From Undaria pinnatifida (Eukaryota > Sar > Phaeophyceae > Laminariales > Alariaceae), in contig JABAKD010000022.1 of the NCBI GenBank assembly GCA_012845835.1, positions 7,411,542 to 7,475,541 on the forward strand: DNA of 64,000 nt. Reading direction: 5' to 3'. Numbering within the stretch: position 1 is the stretch's first letter; every line of letters begins with the position of its first letter. The translations under genes and the position numbers were made by a program. Positions 32,401-43,485 of the stretch are shown here, in pieces. The notes beneath the pieces are model-generated. The model was not told the origin of the DNA and searched no databases. It saw nothing but the letters and a program-made list of their open reading frames with translations.

Positions 32401-34420
32401 TACGAAATCACAAAATTACAACATTTCCGCGTAAAATGTGCTCTGCCACTCCGGAGTCCACGTTGTTTTGGTAGGCCTTTGGTCCGTCAGGTACATGCAC
32501 GACACAAAAAAAGGAAACTTCGGTCTTTGCCCAACCGTCTACTCCAGTGTGAGCGCGCAGCAGTACGAGTAGTGTCGGATAACTCCTTGAGCCGTGGCCC
32601 GGGCACTAGACTAGACCGGTCACCGCCGTGTTTTAGCTGGCCGCGTTTCTTCATTTGCTGTAATCGTCGTTTTTCCCCCGTCATTTTTGTTCCGCTTTGA
32701 AAGTCCCAAAAGGACGTAGACCATACATTAACCCTTTTCCGACCCTGAAAACGCGGCTACGAAAGACAATCGAGATGTGCGGCTTCACCAACCGTCTACA
32801 TGTCGTGAGCGCGCGCAGCAGCAGCATGCGTAGATATTATCGTTTGCTGCGCGTGTCGTAAAACGTTTTGGTATTGTAGTCCGAAAAACACACCGACCAC
32901 CCCTTGCCAAAAAAAAACAGCGGTCGGTGCTTGTTTCGTGTGGTCGATGCGGTAATCTTGTCTTTTCTTCGGCATTTTTTCTCTGTCTCTCTGAAGTCCC
33001 AAGGGGGTTTGTTCATCCGTTTTGAGACCCCATGTAAAGTGAAGCGACCAAATATACCAAAATACGACGATTGGGACGTCTGGACTCGTCGGTGTTTTAT
33101 TTTGTAGCCCCGTTTCGAGACCCAGGCAGAGCGACCCATGTATGTACGAGAAGACTCATCATTGTATTTTATCACATCATATACCAGCCGTCTAACGTGA
33201 GCGAGCGGCACTTCGGGTAGTGACATGCAGCGCGCGTGCCGTGTAACTCGGTTCGGGCACAAAATGTGGCAATGCCTGACCCCAGCACCCGAGGCTCCTT
33301 CGTACGCCGATGCTGTAGTGGTCGTCACTCTTTTTTCCGACAGTGTTTCCCTCGAAAGTCCCGATAAGTTTGTTTTTGTTTCGGATGTTTCGGGATCCAT
33401 GTAAAACCGCCAAAACCACGACGAGTTACGGCCTGATCTAGCGTCTAGCAAGAGGTTGAGGCCGTGCGAGAGTCACTGGTGTGCTGCGCGCGCGTTTTAC
33501 TGCTCCTTGATTATAGATGCAGACTGGACGTACTCTCTACCCCAGCAGTCCGGACTGCTTTCGCGTGATGGATGCTGTAGTCCTTCTACATCAAATTGTT
33601 TTCCAACATGTCAGCCGTGAGTTCGATCAATTTAATGGTCGGTACTCATCTCCGCTAGCTGCGTGACACTCTGGCCACGTGCTGTTACAGATGTATTCCT
33701 CTTTGAATTTATAGTTCAGTTTTGTCGCTTTTTTTTAGTGATGAGTATATTTATCGCTTTTTTGAGACATTTCCCCCCCCCGTACCTCTCACAGGGGGTT
33801 ATTATGTTGGACTATTTATCACCCCTTTTGGGATCCATGTACGTAGAACGGCCCAAAAGACGACGGGTGCAACCTATGTCAAGCGTGTACGAAGGGCGTG
33901 ATGCATTGCGGGTACCGCTTGCGTGCTGCTCGGTTTGTCCTGCAGCTCCTTACAGCTGCAGTCTGGACACATGCTCTACCCCAGGAGTTCCGGTCTGTTT
34001 CTTGTGATGGATGCTGTATTTGTAACAAAAAAGCTGGGTAATTTTAGTCCCTCGGAAGTCCCAAAGGGATTTTTTTAAACCAGATTGAACCCTTTTGAGA
34101 ACCAGGGGTCTCGACCTAAACAACGATTAGCGCGGCTGCATAATCCATCTCGGAAGGACCTGTAGCAGCACGCAAGTATCGTGATGCTGCGCGCCGTGTC
34201 GTGCGCCTCCGTGCGCCCACAATTCAGAGACATGCGTTATCCCAGGACCCCGGGCTGTTTCGTGTCACCTCCGTACGCCCGCGATTCAGATACATCCGTT
34301 GTCCTAGGACCCCGACCTGCTTCGTGTGATGTGATCGATGCTGTAACCGTCGCTTTCTCTTGTCACTTTTTGGCCTTGAGGGTTAAATTGACCCTGTTAG
34401 CACCGCAGTCCCGACACGGG
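32400..34420 (+). repeat. Degenerate tandem array, ~300-400-bp units, about 5 copies
   Basis: Recurring marks in the same order: AGTCCCAAA-GG (32702, 32997, 33356 as AGTCCCGATAAG, 34056), a GATCCATGTA or GACCCCATGTA block (33024, 33394, 33831), an AAAACGACGA-like block, a GCGCGCAGCAG-like block, and CTACCCCAG-AGTCCGG-CTG...GTGTGATGGATGCTGTA (33541, 33972, with variants at 34242 and 34301). The plus-strand copy of family H at 33609 sits inside. No gene is seen in the array. Confidence 0.7.
33609..33664 (+). repeat. Hairpin repeat (H), copy within the array
   Basis: GTCAGCCGTGAGTTCGATCA, then GGTCGGTACTCATCTCCGCT and AGCTGCGTGAC. It lies between two array units, so it inserted into or amplified with the array. 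Confidence 0.75.
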
Positions 34421-34629
34421 GACGAACCTCTTGGAGTTTGACTACATAGGATGATTTTTGGAGTTGGAAATGGGCTAATAAACTTTTAAGCATGAACTCG
34501 GTTGAGTTGACCGGTGTCACTCGCCTGGTTTTACTCGCGTGGTGTGGCTTGATTGTTTTTTCGTTGATTTTCAAGAGTGCTTCCCCACCCTCCTTGTCAA
34601 CTTGCGACACCCCCGTACAAGTTTTCAAG

Positions 34630-34735
34630 CCAAACCACACCCATCTCGGGAAGCTTGTATTCCACCCGAGATGTCAAGCCAAATCGCATCCGTCTCGAAG
34701 GGGAAGCTTGCATTATGGGGACCCCAAGTTTGGCG
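34630..34735 (+). repeat. ~45-bp imperfect doublet
   Basis: CAAGCCAAACCACACCCATC and CAAGCCAAATCGCATCCGTC, each followed by a GGGAAGCTTG-ATT block. A related doublet lies at 42842-42930 (AACCTTGTATTATGA twice). Confidence 0.65.
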
Positions 34736-35263
34736 ACCTTAAACGACGGGAATGGGTACAGGGTAAAGCGCGTGGTAGCGCGATTACCGCTATGCTGCGA
34801 TGAAGGCTACGATATTGTAGTATCATACTCCCCTTCTTCACAACTAGGTTTGAGCCACTCGCAGGACTGACTCGCTACAAAAGTACTTTAGGCATTTTTT
34901 TTAAGGGTTTTTCAGGGGCACGGCGTGGTAGCTTGCCTTTCCATTGCACGGTCATGTCGCACAATTGAAGTGGCACGAAAGGGTTGAAGCCGCAAGGGAA
35001 CAGGGGTGTCACTCGCTCGCGAGCGCGCGAGTGACCCCGAGGCTATGGAAACGCGGGCCCGAAAAGCGACTCCCCCACCGTAGCCTGAGTGCTGCGTGCG
35101 TGTAGTACGTCTCCCTACGTCGCGCTTCGGATGCAGTCCCTATCCCCGCAGCCCGAAGTGCTTTGTGTAACCGAAACTCTAATCCATATTTTATACGTAA
35201 TCCTTTTTTTCACCCCCCCTTCCCGCCCCCCTGCTCCGCCTCGAAAGGGGTGCGTGGTCCATG

Positions 35264-35313
35264 GTCAAATGACTAAGGCAAGCAACCAATGAGTACGCCC
35301 CCCCCCCCCCCCC
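35264..35313 (+). repeat. C-tailed repeat (CT), end fragment with C14
   Basis: GGTCAAATGACTAAGGCAAG, ATGAGTACGC, then a run of C. Same variant end as 11633-11693. Confidence 0.7.
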
Positions 35314-36342
35314 TTGAAGTCCCAAACGTGTTCTTAGTATAGTATGCCAGGCCCCAGGCGGAATATGCCAGGTAGTATTTAGTGCTCTTAAAAAGAGAAA
35401 AATGAATAAATAAGAGGCGCGACGGATTGTCTTGATCCACACGTCTACACCATTATTGTGACGCCAGATATTGTCAAAAATGAAAATACACTCCAGCTGT
35501 GAGATCGAAGATTTCATCGAAACTCATATTGTAAGCTGTGTGTGATACTCCGATCGCGCGCATTACGAGTTGTGTGTCCTCATTAAGGATATAGGTCGGC
35601 GACTCCCCTTACAACTACAGTTAGTGTAGCTATCAGGGCCAGATATATATTTATATATTTTTTTTTGTTTGTAGCTTTTTACTCCCGTCCTTGCGGTCCT
35701 GAGCTCTACGGAGTGCGTGCCCGAGGTACGTCGTGACTCATACGTGGGTCCTTACAGCATCCCTTCCCCCCCCCCCTCCCACCCCTGCTATAGCGATGAT
35801 AAGAGAAAAAGTGTGTTTAGGCTCGAGGCTGTGGGGAAAAAACCGCAGGCAAACATTGCTAAGTGTGGGACCCATGTCTAGCGACCCCCTTAAATCGACT
35901 AATGAGATCTAATGAAGAAACTTGCAAGAGCGTACAGCCAGCAGTTCGTACGAGTATCACTCTACGTGCTGTCGCGCGTGTTTTCACAGCTCCTTGTGTT
36001 GAAGTTCGAACGTATCCCGTACCGAACCGAAGCACCCGATGCCATAATTACCATATACCTAGTAACAATCATCGTATTATGTAACAATCATATAGCTTAT
36101 CGTATACATAGCGAATGTAGCCTTTAAAGGATTCCAAGTTTCAGAATGCTGACTTTTTTTTCAGAATGCTGACTTCCAAAATGGGAACAACGAGCAGAGC
36201 GAAAGTGTCAGCAACAAGTACAACGACCTTAAGCGTTAGAAGTTTCTCAAGAAGTTTATCGTATGCTAATTATATAATATTCGTGTAACTTTGACTTACG
36301 TCCCTCTATAGTCCCAGAGGGATTTTATAAAAATATTTTCAG

Positions 36343-36396
36343 GACGTCAGCTGTGACTTTGACAAATTTCGGGTCAATGCTCATATTTACAAGCTG
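36343..36396 (+). repeat. Hairpin repeat (H), copy
   Basis: GACGTCAGCTGTGACTTTGA, then CAAATTTCGGGTCAATGCTC and ATATTTACAAGCTGCG. The stem pair that is TCGA/TCGA elsewhere is TTGA/TCAA here, so both sides changed and the pairing is kept. Confidence 0.75.
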
Positions 36397-36674
36397 CGTT
36401 GTTGGTGCTCGAGTTGTCTGGGGTTTCCTTGTGTTGGTTATTGTTAGCTTTTTTTATTCTCCTCGGATTTGTACATTGGTTTGGTTTCCTGGGTGGCATG
36501 CGGTATTGTCGGTTTCAGCTGCGAGTCTTGAAACGTATATCATATGTATCAGTATGGGCCTGTTCCGTACGTACGCTGACGTCCGATTTCACCTTTATGC
36601 TTTTTTGCGGGTTTAGGACTTGCTTCAGCTATGATATAAACATGTACTATACCAGTTTTGGTTTTGTTTGTTTT

Positions 36675-36762
36675 TTCCCTGGGGTATTCTGCCACTCCAA
36701 AGTCACTGGAGCCTGTCCTGTGACCACGGACTTGATTGTTCGAGTTAATGTGAGAACGACCA
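36675..36762 (-). repeat. TTG-linked repeat (G), minus copy
   Basis: Reverse complement of the G core: CCCTGGGGTATTC, CCACTCCAAAGTCACTGGAG, CCTGTCCTGTGACCACGGAC, GAGTTAATGTGAGAACGAC. There is no TTG run beside this copy. Confidence 0.85.
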
Positions 36763-37407
36763 ACCCACCGACCAGTGTTAGGCTTAGGATTAGACATGTT
36801 CCCCCCCACCCAACATATTTATGAGGAGCACTAAACACGGTCAACTAGTACATTGTTTGGGCCTGCAGTCTTCTTCCACGGCAGTCTCGTGCGCACGACG
36901 GTTGCGCCCGACATACAGGCAAGGCGGTATATTACAGGATTCACTTGATAAACTGATGCGTTTCCTTCCACAGCTGTCAGATTTTGTCCCCCTCGGAAAC
37001 GGGTTTTATAGTTTCCGCGCACAGACTGCCTAACATCACCCTGTTGACCCTGGTACAAGCTACACTGTAGTTGCAAGGGGAGTCGCCGACCTATATCCTT
37101 AATGAGGACACACAACCCGTAATACGCGCGATCGGAGTATCACACACAGCTTGCAAAGATGAGTTTCGATAAAATCTTCGATCTCACAGCTGGAGTGTAT
37201 TTTTATTTTTATAATATAGCTGTTACGCCGGCGCAACTTTAGGATGTTGAAGCTGCGGCTTCCCGGGGCAAGGTCGACTTGGCGCGCTGCAACACCTTCC
37301 GCAGCAGGCGACACAGGTGTTTAGGGCCCGCTTTTTGCACTGTTTGTCGACACTCTCTTTTTTCACCCTCCTTTTCGGACTTACAAAGGAAGATGTTTTT
37401 TGTCGAA

Positions 37408-37500
37408 GGTGTTGTTGTTGTTGTTGTTGTCTCACATTAACTCTTGTCAAACATCTAGAGTCCGTGGTCACACAAAGGTGCTGGAGCCCTAGGAAAACCC
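37408..37500 (+). repeat. TTG-linked repeat (G), diverged copy
   Basis: TTG run, then CTCACATTAACTC, AGTCCGTGGTCACA, GGTGCTGGAGCCCTAGGAAA. It has diverged in the middle. Confidence 0.7.
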
Positions 37501-37504
37501 GAAA

Positions 37505-39300
37505 AACCAAATGAAATTAAAATTCGTCTGGGAAATACTACGCTTTCCCGCCTGAAAACGCACGATACGAAGATGGCGCACAAGTGAAATGATCCAATGT
37601 GCACACTGAATTCACATCGCCGCGGGTATCCACTCAACTACGGCATAGAGTTCCCCACAACTAACCAACTCGCGAATCCAAACTACATGCCTGCACCGTA
37701 CGAACCGCACGGTAATCGTGAGCACAGACGAACGCGCCTGCTGTCTGGAGTGCTGTCAGAGTGACGACCCGCGGGCATGCAGTGAAAAAAGAGCAATCGA
37801 ACCAAAAACCACCATACAAATATCAATGATCGCCCCGTCTTCCCGGGTTACCTGACAGCTACGACACCCGTGCCTGAAAATTGAAACTCTCGGGGGGTCG
37901 TTCCCCGTGAGGGGTATACAACTCTACCAACTCTACAAAAAGCATTGACGTAAGTAACATGCTGTACTACTCCCTCGTAAAGAAAACTAAAAAAAGACGA
38001 TCGCTGCTCTCGTGATGGTGGTGTGCGTACGGGTCGTGGGTCTACTCCGTGTGCCATCCTCCTTCTTTGGTTCTCCATGGCCGCCTCATCGCCTTAGCTC
38101 ACTCGGCCCGCTCATTCGCACTTGCTCTCGTTGACGCTCAATTCCAATCGGTTCCCCTTCTCCCCCGCCCTAAAAAAACAAAATTCTCCTCGCAGCTTGC
38201 GGTGCTGATCTGAAAAACAAAAGTTCTCGTTCAGGGAGAGTTCAATCCGTCTCTTCCCCGCCCGTCGACGCTCAGTCGCCCTCCTCCGTCGTCGAATCCA
38301 GCCTCCTGCCGGCGCAGTTTCCTGCACTCAAACCAAGGCTGCGCCGTAGTGTGGCTCGTGGTGGCGCCTGCCTCCGCGCACGAGCATATATGATGATGAC
38401 TACAGCATTGATCACACGAGGGTGCCAGGGATGCTGCGACAGGACTTGCACCCGAACACAAAGCACGGAAACCTGTTGCACACGTGCACAACTTTATACT
38501 ACCTGGTACGCATTTCTATTCGTATATACTGCTACGCGCTCCCAGTATTAATAGATGGCTAGTAAGGGCAAGTGCAACGGTTGGAGGAGGATGACTTTTG
38601 GCGACGACAGCCCCGGACTCGATGTAAATCCTGGACATATTTTTGGTCGCTATAGATGGGTCCCAAACGGATGATTAGCTATTTTTACCCTTTGGGGAAT
38701 TGAGAGGGAAAATTGTCGAAAGTATCAACTACCGTTACAGATGCGAGCGCACCGGCGTACAGCTCGACGTTCCTGGCGGGAGGACGAAGTTTTACAGCAC
38801 GTTTTGTATGTGACAATTTGTCACAGCCTCGCTCACACGAAGAAGCCTGGGTTTCTTGGGGTAGAGTGGGATGTCTCCGACCTTGCGACGTAGGGAGATA
38901 GACGGATGGCACACAGGTAGATATGCACGTCAGCCGCGCAGCGTGATGGTTCTTCCTGTGCATGCGTGCGGCCTCACGCTCTTTTCCTGGTCGGTTGATA
39001 ACGTTGCACCTTTGGAAGCGTGTGGGTTGAGCAGGGGGGTAGGGTCAGGAGGACTTGGACGCACGCATAGCGTTCGTGCTTCGTGGTTGGTTTGTTGGAT
39101 ACATTGTTTTGGATACGTTGTTTTGGATACGTTGTTTTGTGCTTTTTACTTTTTTTCTGTTGGTCTGGATTTTCGGTTATTTTATTTGTCATTTCTTTTT
39201 GTCTGTTTGTTACTTTTTTACAAGAACGCTGCAAATTGTGTGATGGCGAATGAAGCTGGAAGTAAATGAACAAGGCTGCGTCTATCGTTGGTTGTATCGA
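37505..39300. other. Unassigned region
   Basis: No gene recognised. 38120-38260 holds an imperfect doublet (CTCTCGTT, then AGTTCAATCCGTCTC or CAATTCCAATCGGTTCC), giving R-(I/L)-ELS-(L/V)-NE twice on the minus strand. 38660-38850 weakly repeats the 27.8-kb decayed-ORF element (GAGAGGGAAAATTGTCGA, CTCGCTCACACGAAG). 39096-39143 has three copies of a 16-bp unit TTGTTTTGGATACG. Confidence 0.5.
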
Positions 39301-39302
39301 TA

Positions 39303-39519
39303 CAGTAGGGATGTCCCCAATAAGACGGTATCCCCATATAAGGCGGTATCCCCATTTAAGGCGGTATCCCGATATATGGCGGTCCAAATCGCTTGGCACG
39401 ACTGAGGAATTGCACTACAGTACTCATAACCTGGAATTAATAAGGCGGCTTCCTCCAATAAGGCGGTCGCATTGCCCTCGCACACCACCGCGTTACTGGG
39501 GGACCCCTATATAGTGCTG
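39303..39519. mobile_element. Pogo-like short element, copy 1 (217 bp)
   Basis: Flanked by TA on both sides (39301-39302, 39520-39521). Ends: CAGTAGGGATGTCCCCAATA then AGACGG, and, read inward from the right, CAGCACTATATAGGGGTCCC then CCAGTAACGCGG. CAG ends, a TCCC block, an AACGCGG-like block and TA duplication are typical of the pogo/Tigger branch of Tc1/mariner. Inside, AAGGCGGTATCCCCA is repeated three times and TCCAAATCGCTTGGCACGAC marks the centre. No transposase. Confidence 0.8.
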
Positions 39520-39599
39520 TACGTACACCTGGGTCCCAAAAGGATCACACCCCCTTCAGAACCGTACGCACGCTTTTGGAGGCAATTTTCTTGGCATTA

Positions 39600-39720
39600 T
39601 GTGGGATAACTTTTTGCAGTTTTGAAGGGGCTAGAGCCCCCCCCCCCCCCAACCCCCCCCCCCACACAAATTCCAAGTAACTTGTCCCCAGAAACGGGTT
39701 TATTTTGGTTATAGCGGCTG
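39600..39720 (+). repeat. Repeat K copy: GAGCCCC...TTGTCCCCAAAA
   Basis: A block TAGAGCCCC, C-rich middle, CCAAGTAACTTGTCCCCAGA, ACGGGTTTA. Related blocks at 43975-44070 and 56850-56940 (nearly identical: AGAGCCCCAAAATCCCTCCC) and, inverted, 27555-27635; short pieces at 39985 and 46575. Confidence 0.65.
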
Positions 39721-40190
39721 TTTCTTCCGGCAGTGCATGGATTTTTAGAACTTTCCTTTGCTTCGCTTCCGAGAATGCTTGTTTTTTTTGCGGATTTATT
39801 GTTGAAAGAGAGCAATTTCGGCGGTTCGCGTGTCAGATTGAATCCACCCGCCATGCGCGTGCGTGACGGTGGGGCTGTGCGCAACTTCCGAAGGCATTCC
39901 CGACGCACGACTTGTCGAGGTTCGGGATGCGGCTAAACGCAATTGTTTTACGTTTTCCCACTGCACACACGCTCCCAGTCCGATTCCAAGTAGTTTTTCC
40001 CAAAAAAATTAGGTTGCAAATTAGATTGCAGGTCTGGAGGTTCCGTAGAGGTTGCAGTTTTTGAAGATGTGAGCAGTTTCCGGGCGCATATTCACGCATA
40101 CAGTGCGAAAAATAGTCTCCGCCGATCCCTCGGCGCGTTGTGGCTCTCCGTCGGCGGCAGCCTCTGGTGCCCCCCCCCGTCGCCTCGCGA

Positions 40191-40374
40191 GAGGTTCTTG
40201 GTAGGATGCTGCTCACCCTTCATGCTACTCGCCGAACATCTTACGGCGCTTGGCGCTTGGTCCACGCGATGTCTGCCTGGTCGCCGAACACCCGACGTGC
40301 TCCATCCCGGCATAGTAAGGATGCGAGGGCTGTGGTCATACGACTACGGCCATGCATGAATATCGAGTACCCTC
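40191..40374 (+). repeat. C-tailed repeat (CT), copy
   Basis: GAGGTTCTTGGTAGGATGCT, CTCACCCTTCATGCTACTCG, GCGATGTCTGCCTGG, CATAGTAAGGATGCGAGGGC, ACGACTACGGCCATGCATGA, GAGTACCCTCCACCCCC. Confidence 0.9.
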
Positions 40375-41250
40375 CACCCCCTGCGGGCAGCCGCAACAGG
40401 GAGCGAAGGCCTAGTTAAGGCCCTGCTACATGCACAGCTATCAACCCCTTGTGAGACTGCAGAGCAGAAAAAAGTCCGCAAGCATTTGATGATTGGTAGG
40501 GCTATGATATGGCAGTGCGTTGGCTGGGCCTAACGGCTATATGCTAGGGCTGTGCTAGGGCTATGATACAAAATTGTTAGTAACGGTCGAGTGGCGAATG
40601 ATGAAACACGTAGCTAGCCACAAAACGCACTAAGACACAAAAACGCAGCATGTAATACGCATTTTTTTTTTCAGGAATTACTGACTGTAATAGTGTATAT
40701 ACCTATATCATAGCCAAGTCATAACTAGTAGTAATGGGCGACTGACAGTCAACCAACCCACCGCTCTAACGGCTACTGCTCCCGCCACACGTACGTACTG
40801 TAATCATCACTTGATCAATGTTATTATGCACAAAAACATTACACTCTCCAGCTCAACTCGCGAGAGCTCTACGCCCAACGCCTGCATCTGCACGAGGCTT
40901 AACCGCCGACGCGGACCGTTCTTCCCCCAGTGGTTTTGTCCGACGTTCCTTCGATGTTGTCTCGCGATGGGTTCCGCATTCCGACTGCTCGCCGATGTTC
41001 ATCTGCACGGTGATATTTACAACAAGCAACAACTTCATTTTTTGTGTCTCCTTGTATCACATTATACAAAACACACGCCCTTTTCAAGGCTTACGGCAGC
41101 GGCAGTGTCGCCCTCGTCGTATATTGACCAAACTATGAAGACGTCGGGGCTGGTCGGCGTTTTTTCCCCGGCCACTTGCGCGATAGCTAGTATATGTGTT
41201 TTGTTTTTGTTTTTTTAAGAGCTTTGTCATGGTATGATACCCCTGGTATA
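40375..41250. other. Unassigned region
   Basis: No gene recognised. The longest frames (40811-41218 and its shadows) have no domain and no sustained coding composition. Confidence 0.4.
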
Positions 41251-41264
41251 CGATAATCATCACC

Positions 41265-41415
41265 CTGTTGACCCTGCTACAAGCCAACTCTGAAGGGAGT
41301 CGCCGACCTATATCCTTATTGAGGACACGCCCAGCAGCACACGCGTTCGGCGTATCGCGCACAGCTTGCAAAGACGAGTTTCGACAAAAGATTCGATCTC
41401 CCAGCTGTAGTGTAT
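41265..41415 (-). repeat. Unpaired arm of the 35.5-37.2 kb element, with H repeat
   Basis: CACCCTGTTGACCCTG-TACAAGC, GGGAGTCGCCGACCTATATC, CTTATTGAGGACACGC, GCACAGCTTGCAAAGACGAG, TTTCGACAAAAGATTCGATC, CAGCTGTAGTGTATTTTATT. Same orientation as the right arm at 37059-37204, with extra similarity outside the arm. Confidence 0.8.
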
Positions 41416-42321
41416 TTTATTTTTTGATGGTACAGCTCGTAGGAACGCCTGTGTTTCCCTCTTTTTCAAAATGCTTATGTAATACCTTCCATCTATATCA
41501 GTGCACAGAATCGCACGGACAGACACATAGGGTCAACAGCGTCCGCCGCCGTGGCGGGGGTGGAGCGTTCTCGCCAAACGGCGTTCATAGAGGCGGACGT
41601 TCTGCAGCTGTCCGCAAAGTGTGCACATTTGTACACAGCGGGTGCACGGGACTATCGAAGCCGAATCTACTAGGAGTCGAGGTACTTCAGAAGTTTGGGC
41701 ATCATAAGGACGACAAGAAAACCCGAAGGAAAGATGCTATTAATAACATGAGACAAATAAACTGCGCCCTGAGAGAAAGGCAAAGGGGCAACAAGTATGG
41801 GTTTGATCTCATGCAGCAGAGAAGCGTCATTGATCCCAAACTATATACGAGTTGAAGCGTTGGCGAAATGTTACAGCATTAATCTTGGAGCGAAACCCCG
41901 GGGACGGAATAAGGCCGTCCCCGGGGTGGGAGAAAAGCCTGATAGGTGTACAGATAAAGCAAGACGATCCCACTTGCATCGTCGGCTCCCGTGCAGCAGC
42001 TAGAGAGAGTAGGAAGCGGTTAGGGAAAACAGACCATCCCGCCCGCCCATCATTGTGCTCGAGACACGCCGACAACGACATCAGTTTTATTTTGCAGTGT
42101 TTTTTTTACCGGGGCAACTACTCTGCGACGAGGTGCCGCGTTGATTACCATCGAATCAACGCGGGGGTAGTAGCCCTGGGTGAGAGTCTCCGGCTGATCG
42201 CGGCAGAGAGGCCTCATTGATCCCGAACTATATAGGAGTTGAAGCGTCGGCGAAATGTTACAGCAGGAAAATCGTCCTGTTGACCCTGACAACATCCAAG
42301 GGTATACACGTACACATACCG
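41416..42321. other. Unassigned region with a ~57-bp direct repeat
   Basis: CATTGATCCCAAACTATATA, GAGTTGAAGCGTTGGCGAAA, TGTTACAGCA at 41829 recurs at 42215 with few changes, 386 bp apart. 41893-41932 is a palindrome (CCCCGGGGACGG...CCGTCCCCGGGG). The plus frame 41268-41855 starts inside a repeat arm; its tail (KTRRKDAINNMRQINCALRE) looks coding-like, but no gene could be built. Confidence 0.5.
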
Positions 42322-42608
42322 GTCGCCCCGGTGGCGTATCAGGTTATCCTCGAGCCTGGTATAGGTCAGCTTCATGAGTTCGAGTCTCCCCGAGTGCATA
42401 CTCGTATAAATTCGTTGGGACTTTTTCTTGTTCAAAAATTAACCTTCGGAAAGCGCAAGAGCGTGAGTTAGCAACACTCGATGAAAAATCGACGAGCAGT
42501 GGAATTGCTGAACCCTATGCGCGGTAAAAATTGAAGGCTAGAACCGGGGGGGGGAGAAGGGACGACATGGCTTGTCCAGAAGCTGGAAAGTAGAAGTGTG
42601 AAAAAAAA
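42322..42608 (+). mobile_element. tRNA-derived SINE (S1 body) with a different head
   Basis: The body matches S1 copies at 9282 and 26615: CGGAAAGCGCAAGAGCGTGA, GCTGAACCCTATGCGCGGTA, AAAATTGAAGGCTAGAACCG, ATGGCTTGTCCAGAAG. The head differs: GTCGCCCCGGTGGCGTATCA, GCCTGGTATAGGTCAGC, GAGTTCGAGTCTCCCCGAG. It still has a B box (GTTCGAGTC) and a T-arm-like pairing. Confidence 0.75.
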
Positions 42609-42747
42609 GACATGACAATAAAATATACAAGACTCGCTAACGACCTTCCGTAAAAATTGTGCAACTGTGTATTAACGTATCAGCAACCATATCGTAGGTT
42701 TAATTCAAGAACACCGTATCATCAATGAAATATAGATGTACCACGCA

Positions 42748-42803
42748 GTTTGCAAAGTTGAGTTTCAACCGTTCAATTCGGTCAGACTCACAGCTGACGT
42801 TTT
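42748..42803 (-). repeat. Hairpin repeat (H), diverged copy
   Basis: CGCAGTTTGCAAAGTTGAGT, then ACCG...CGGT in place of TCGA/TCGA, and ACTCACAGCTGACG. GAGT/ACTC is kept. Confidence 0.65.
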
Positions 42804-42993
42804 TCAAATTTTTATAAAAACTTGCGCGACACCCCCGGGATTTAAGCCCAACCAATCCCTTGGAGAACCTTGTATTATGACTAGCCAACCACACCCTGAA
42901 CGGGAACCTTGTATTATGAATAGTGTCGCCGTCGTGTACTTTTTACGGGGGGATTTACACCGCGCCAAAAGAATGGCGTCCTGTTTCGAGATG

Positions 42994-43189
42994 CACTAGA
43001 AGGGTCCCTCACTAAGGCGGTCTTAGTAAGGCGATACCCCTATATAAGGCGGTCCAAATCGCTTGGCACGACTGAGGAATTTCACTACAGTACTCATAAC
43101 CTGGAGTGAATAGGGGGGCTTCCCTCTATAAGGCGGTCGCATGGCTCTCGCACACCACCGCCTTATACCTTACTCGGGGACCCCGGCTG
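42994..43189. mobile_element. Pogo-like short element, copy 2 (196 bp)
   Basis: Same interior as the 39303 copy (CTATATAAGGCGGTCCAAAT, CGCTTGGCACGACTGAGGAA, CACTACAGTACTCATAACCT, CGCACACCACCGC). Ends: CACTAGAAGGGTCCCTCACT then AAGGCGG; from the right, CAGCCGGGGTCCCCGAGTAA. The flanking dinucleotide is TG on both sides rather than TA. Confidence 0.75.
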
Positions 43190-43397
43190 TGGCTGATGCG
43201 GCCGGCGACCGCCAACCACCAAGGCAGACCATCACTTTGCCGACAAGTGCAAAAATCCTGCTGCGCGAGGTCCTAGCGACAGCTATGCTGTTTAGTGTTG
43301 ATTTTTTCCCACCTAAAGTAACCGAAAGTAACCGCGCCGCATGTTCAGCCGCATACCAAGAATAGAACACAAAAAAAACGGAAAAGTCGCGGGGGTA

Positions 43398-43485
43398 TGA
43401 TAGCACACGCGGGGTCTGAGATGCTTGTACTTTTTGGAGGATCGACAGCACACGCGGGGTCTGAGATGAGTGTACTTTTTTGTTC
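43398..43485 (+). repeat. ~45-bp tandem doublet
   Basis: AGCACACGCGGGGTCTGAGA, TG-TTGTACTTTTT occurs at 43402 and 43449. Confidence 0.85.

Larger units (their letters stand above)
35483..37204. mobile_element. Inverted-repeat element with ~147-bp arms
   Basis: 35483-35630 is matched in reverse complement by 37059-37204 with only a few differences: AAAATACACTCCAGCTGTGA, GATCGAAGATTT-ATCGAAAC, GCTGTGTGTGATACTCCGAT, TGTGTGTCCTCATTAAGGAT, ATAGGTCGGCGACTCCCCTT and a GTGTAGC inner end. Each arm contains a hairpin repeat H. The ~1.43-kb interior has no transposase and itself holds an H copy (36343) and a minus G repeat (36675). A third, unpaired arm is at 41265-41415. Non-autonomous DNA transposon is the best guess; flanking target duplications were not found. 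Confidence 0.7.
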
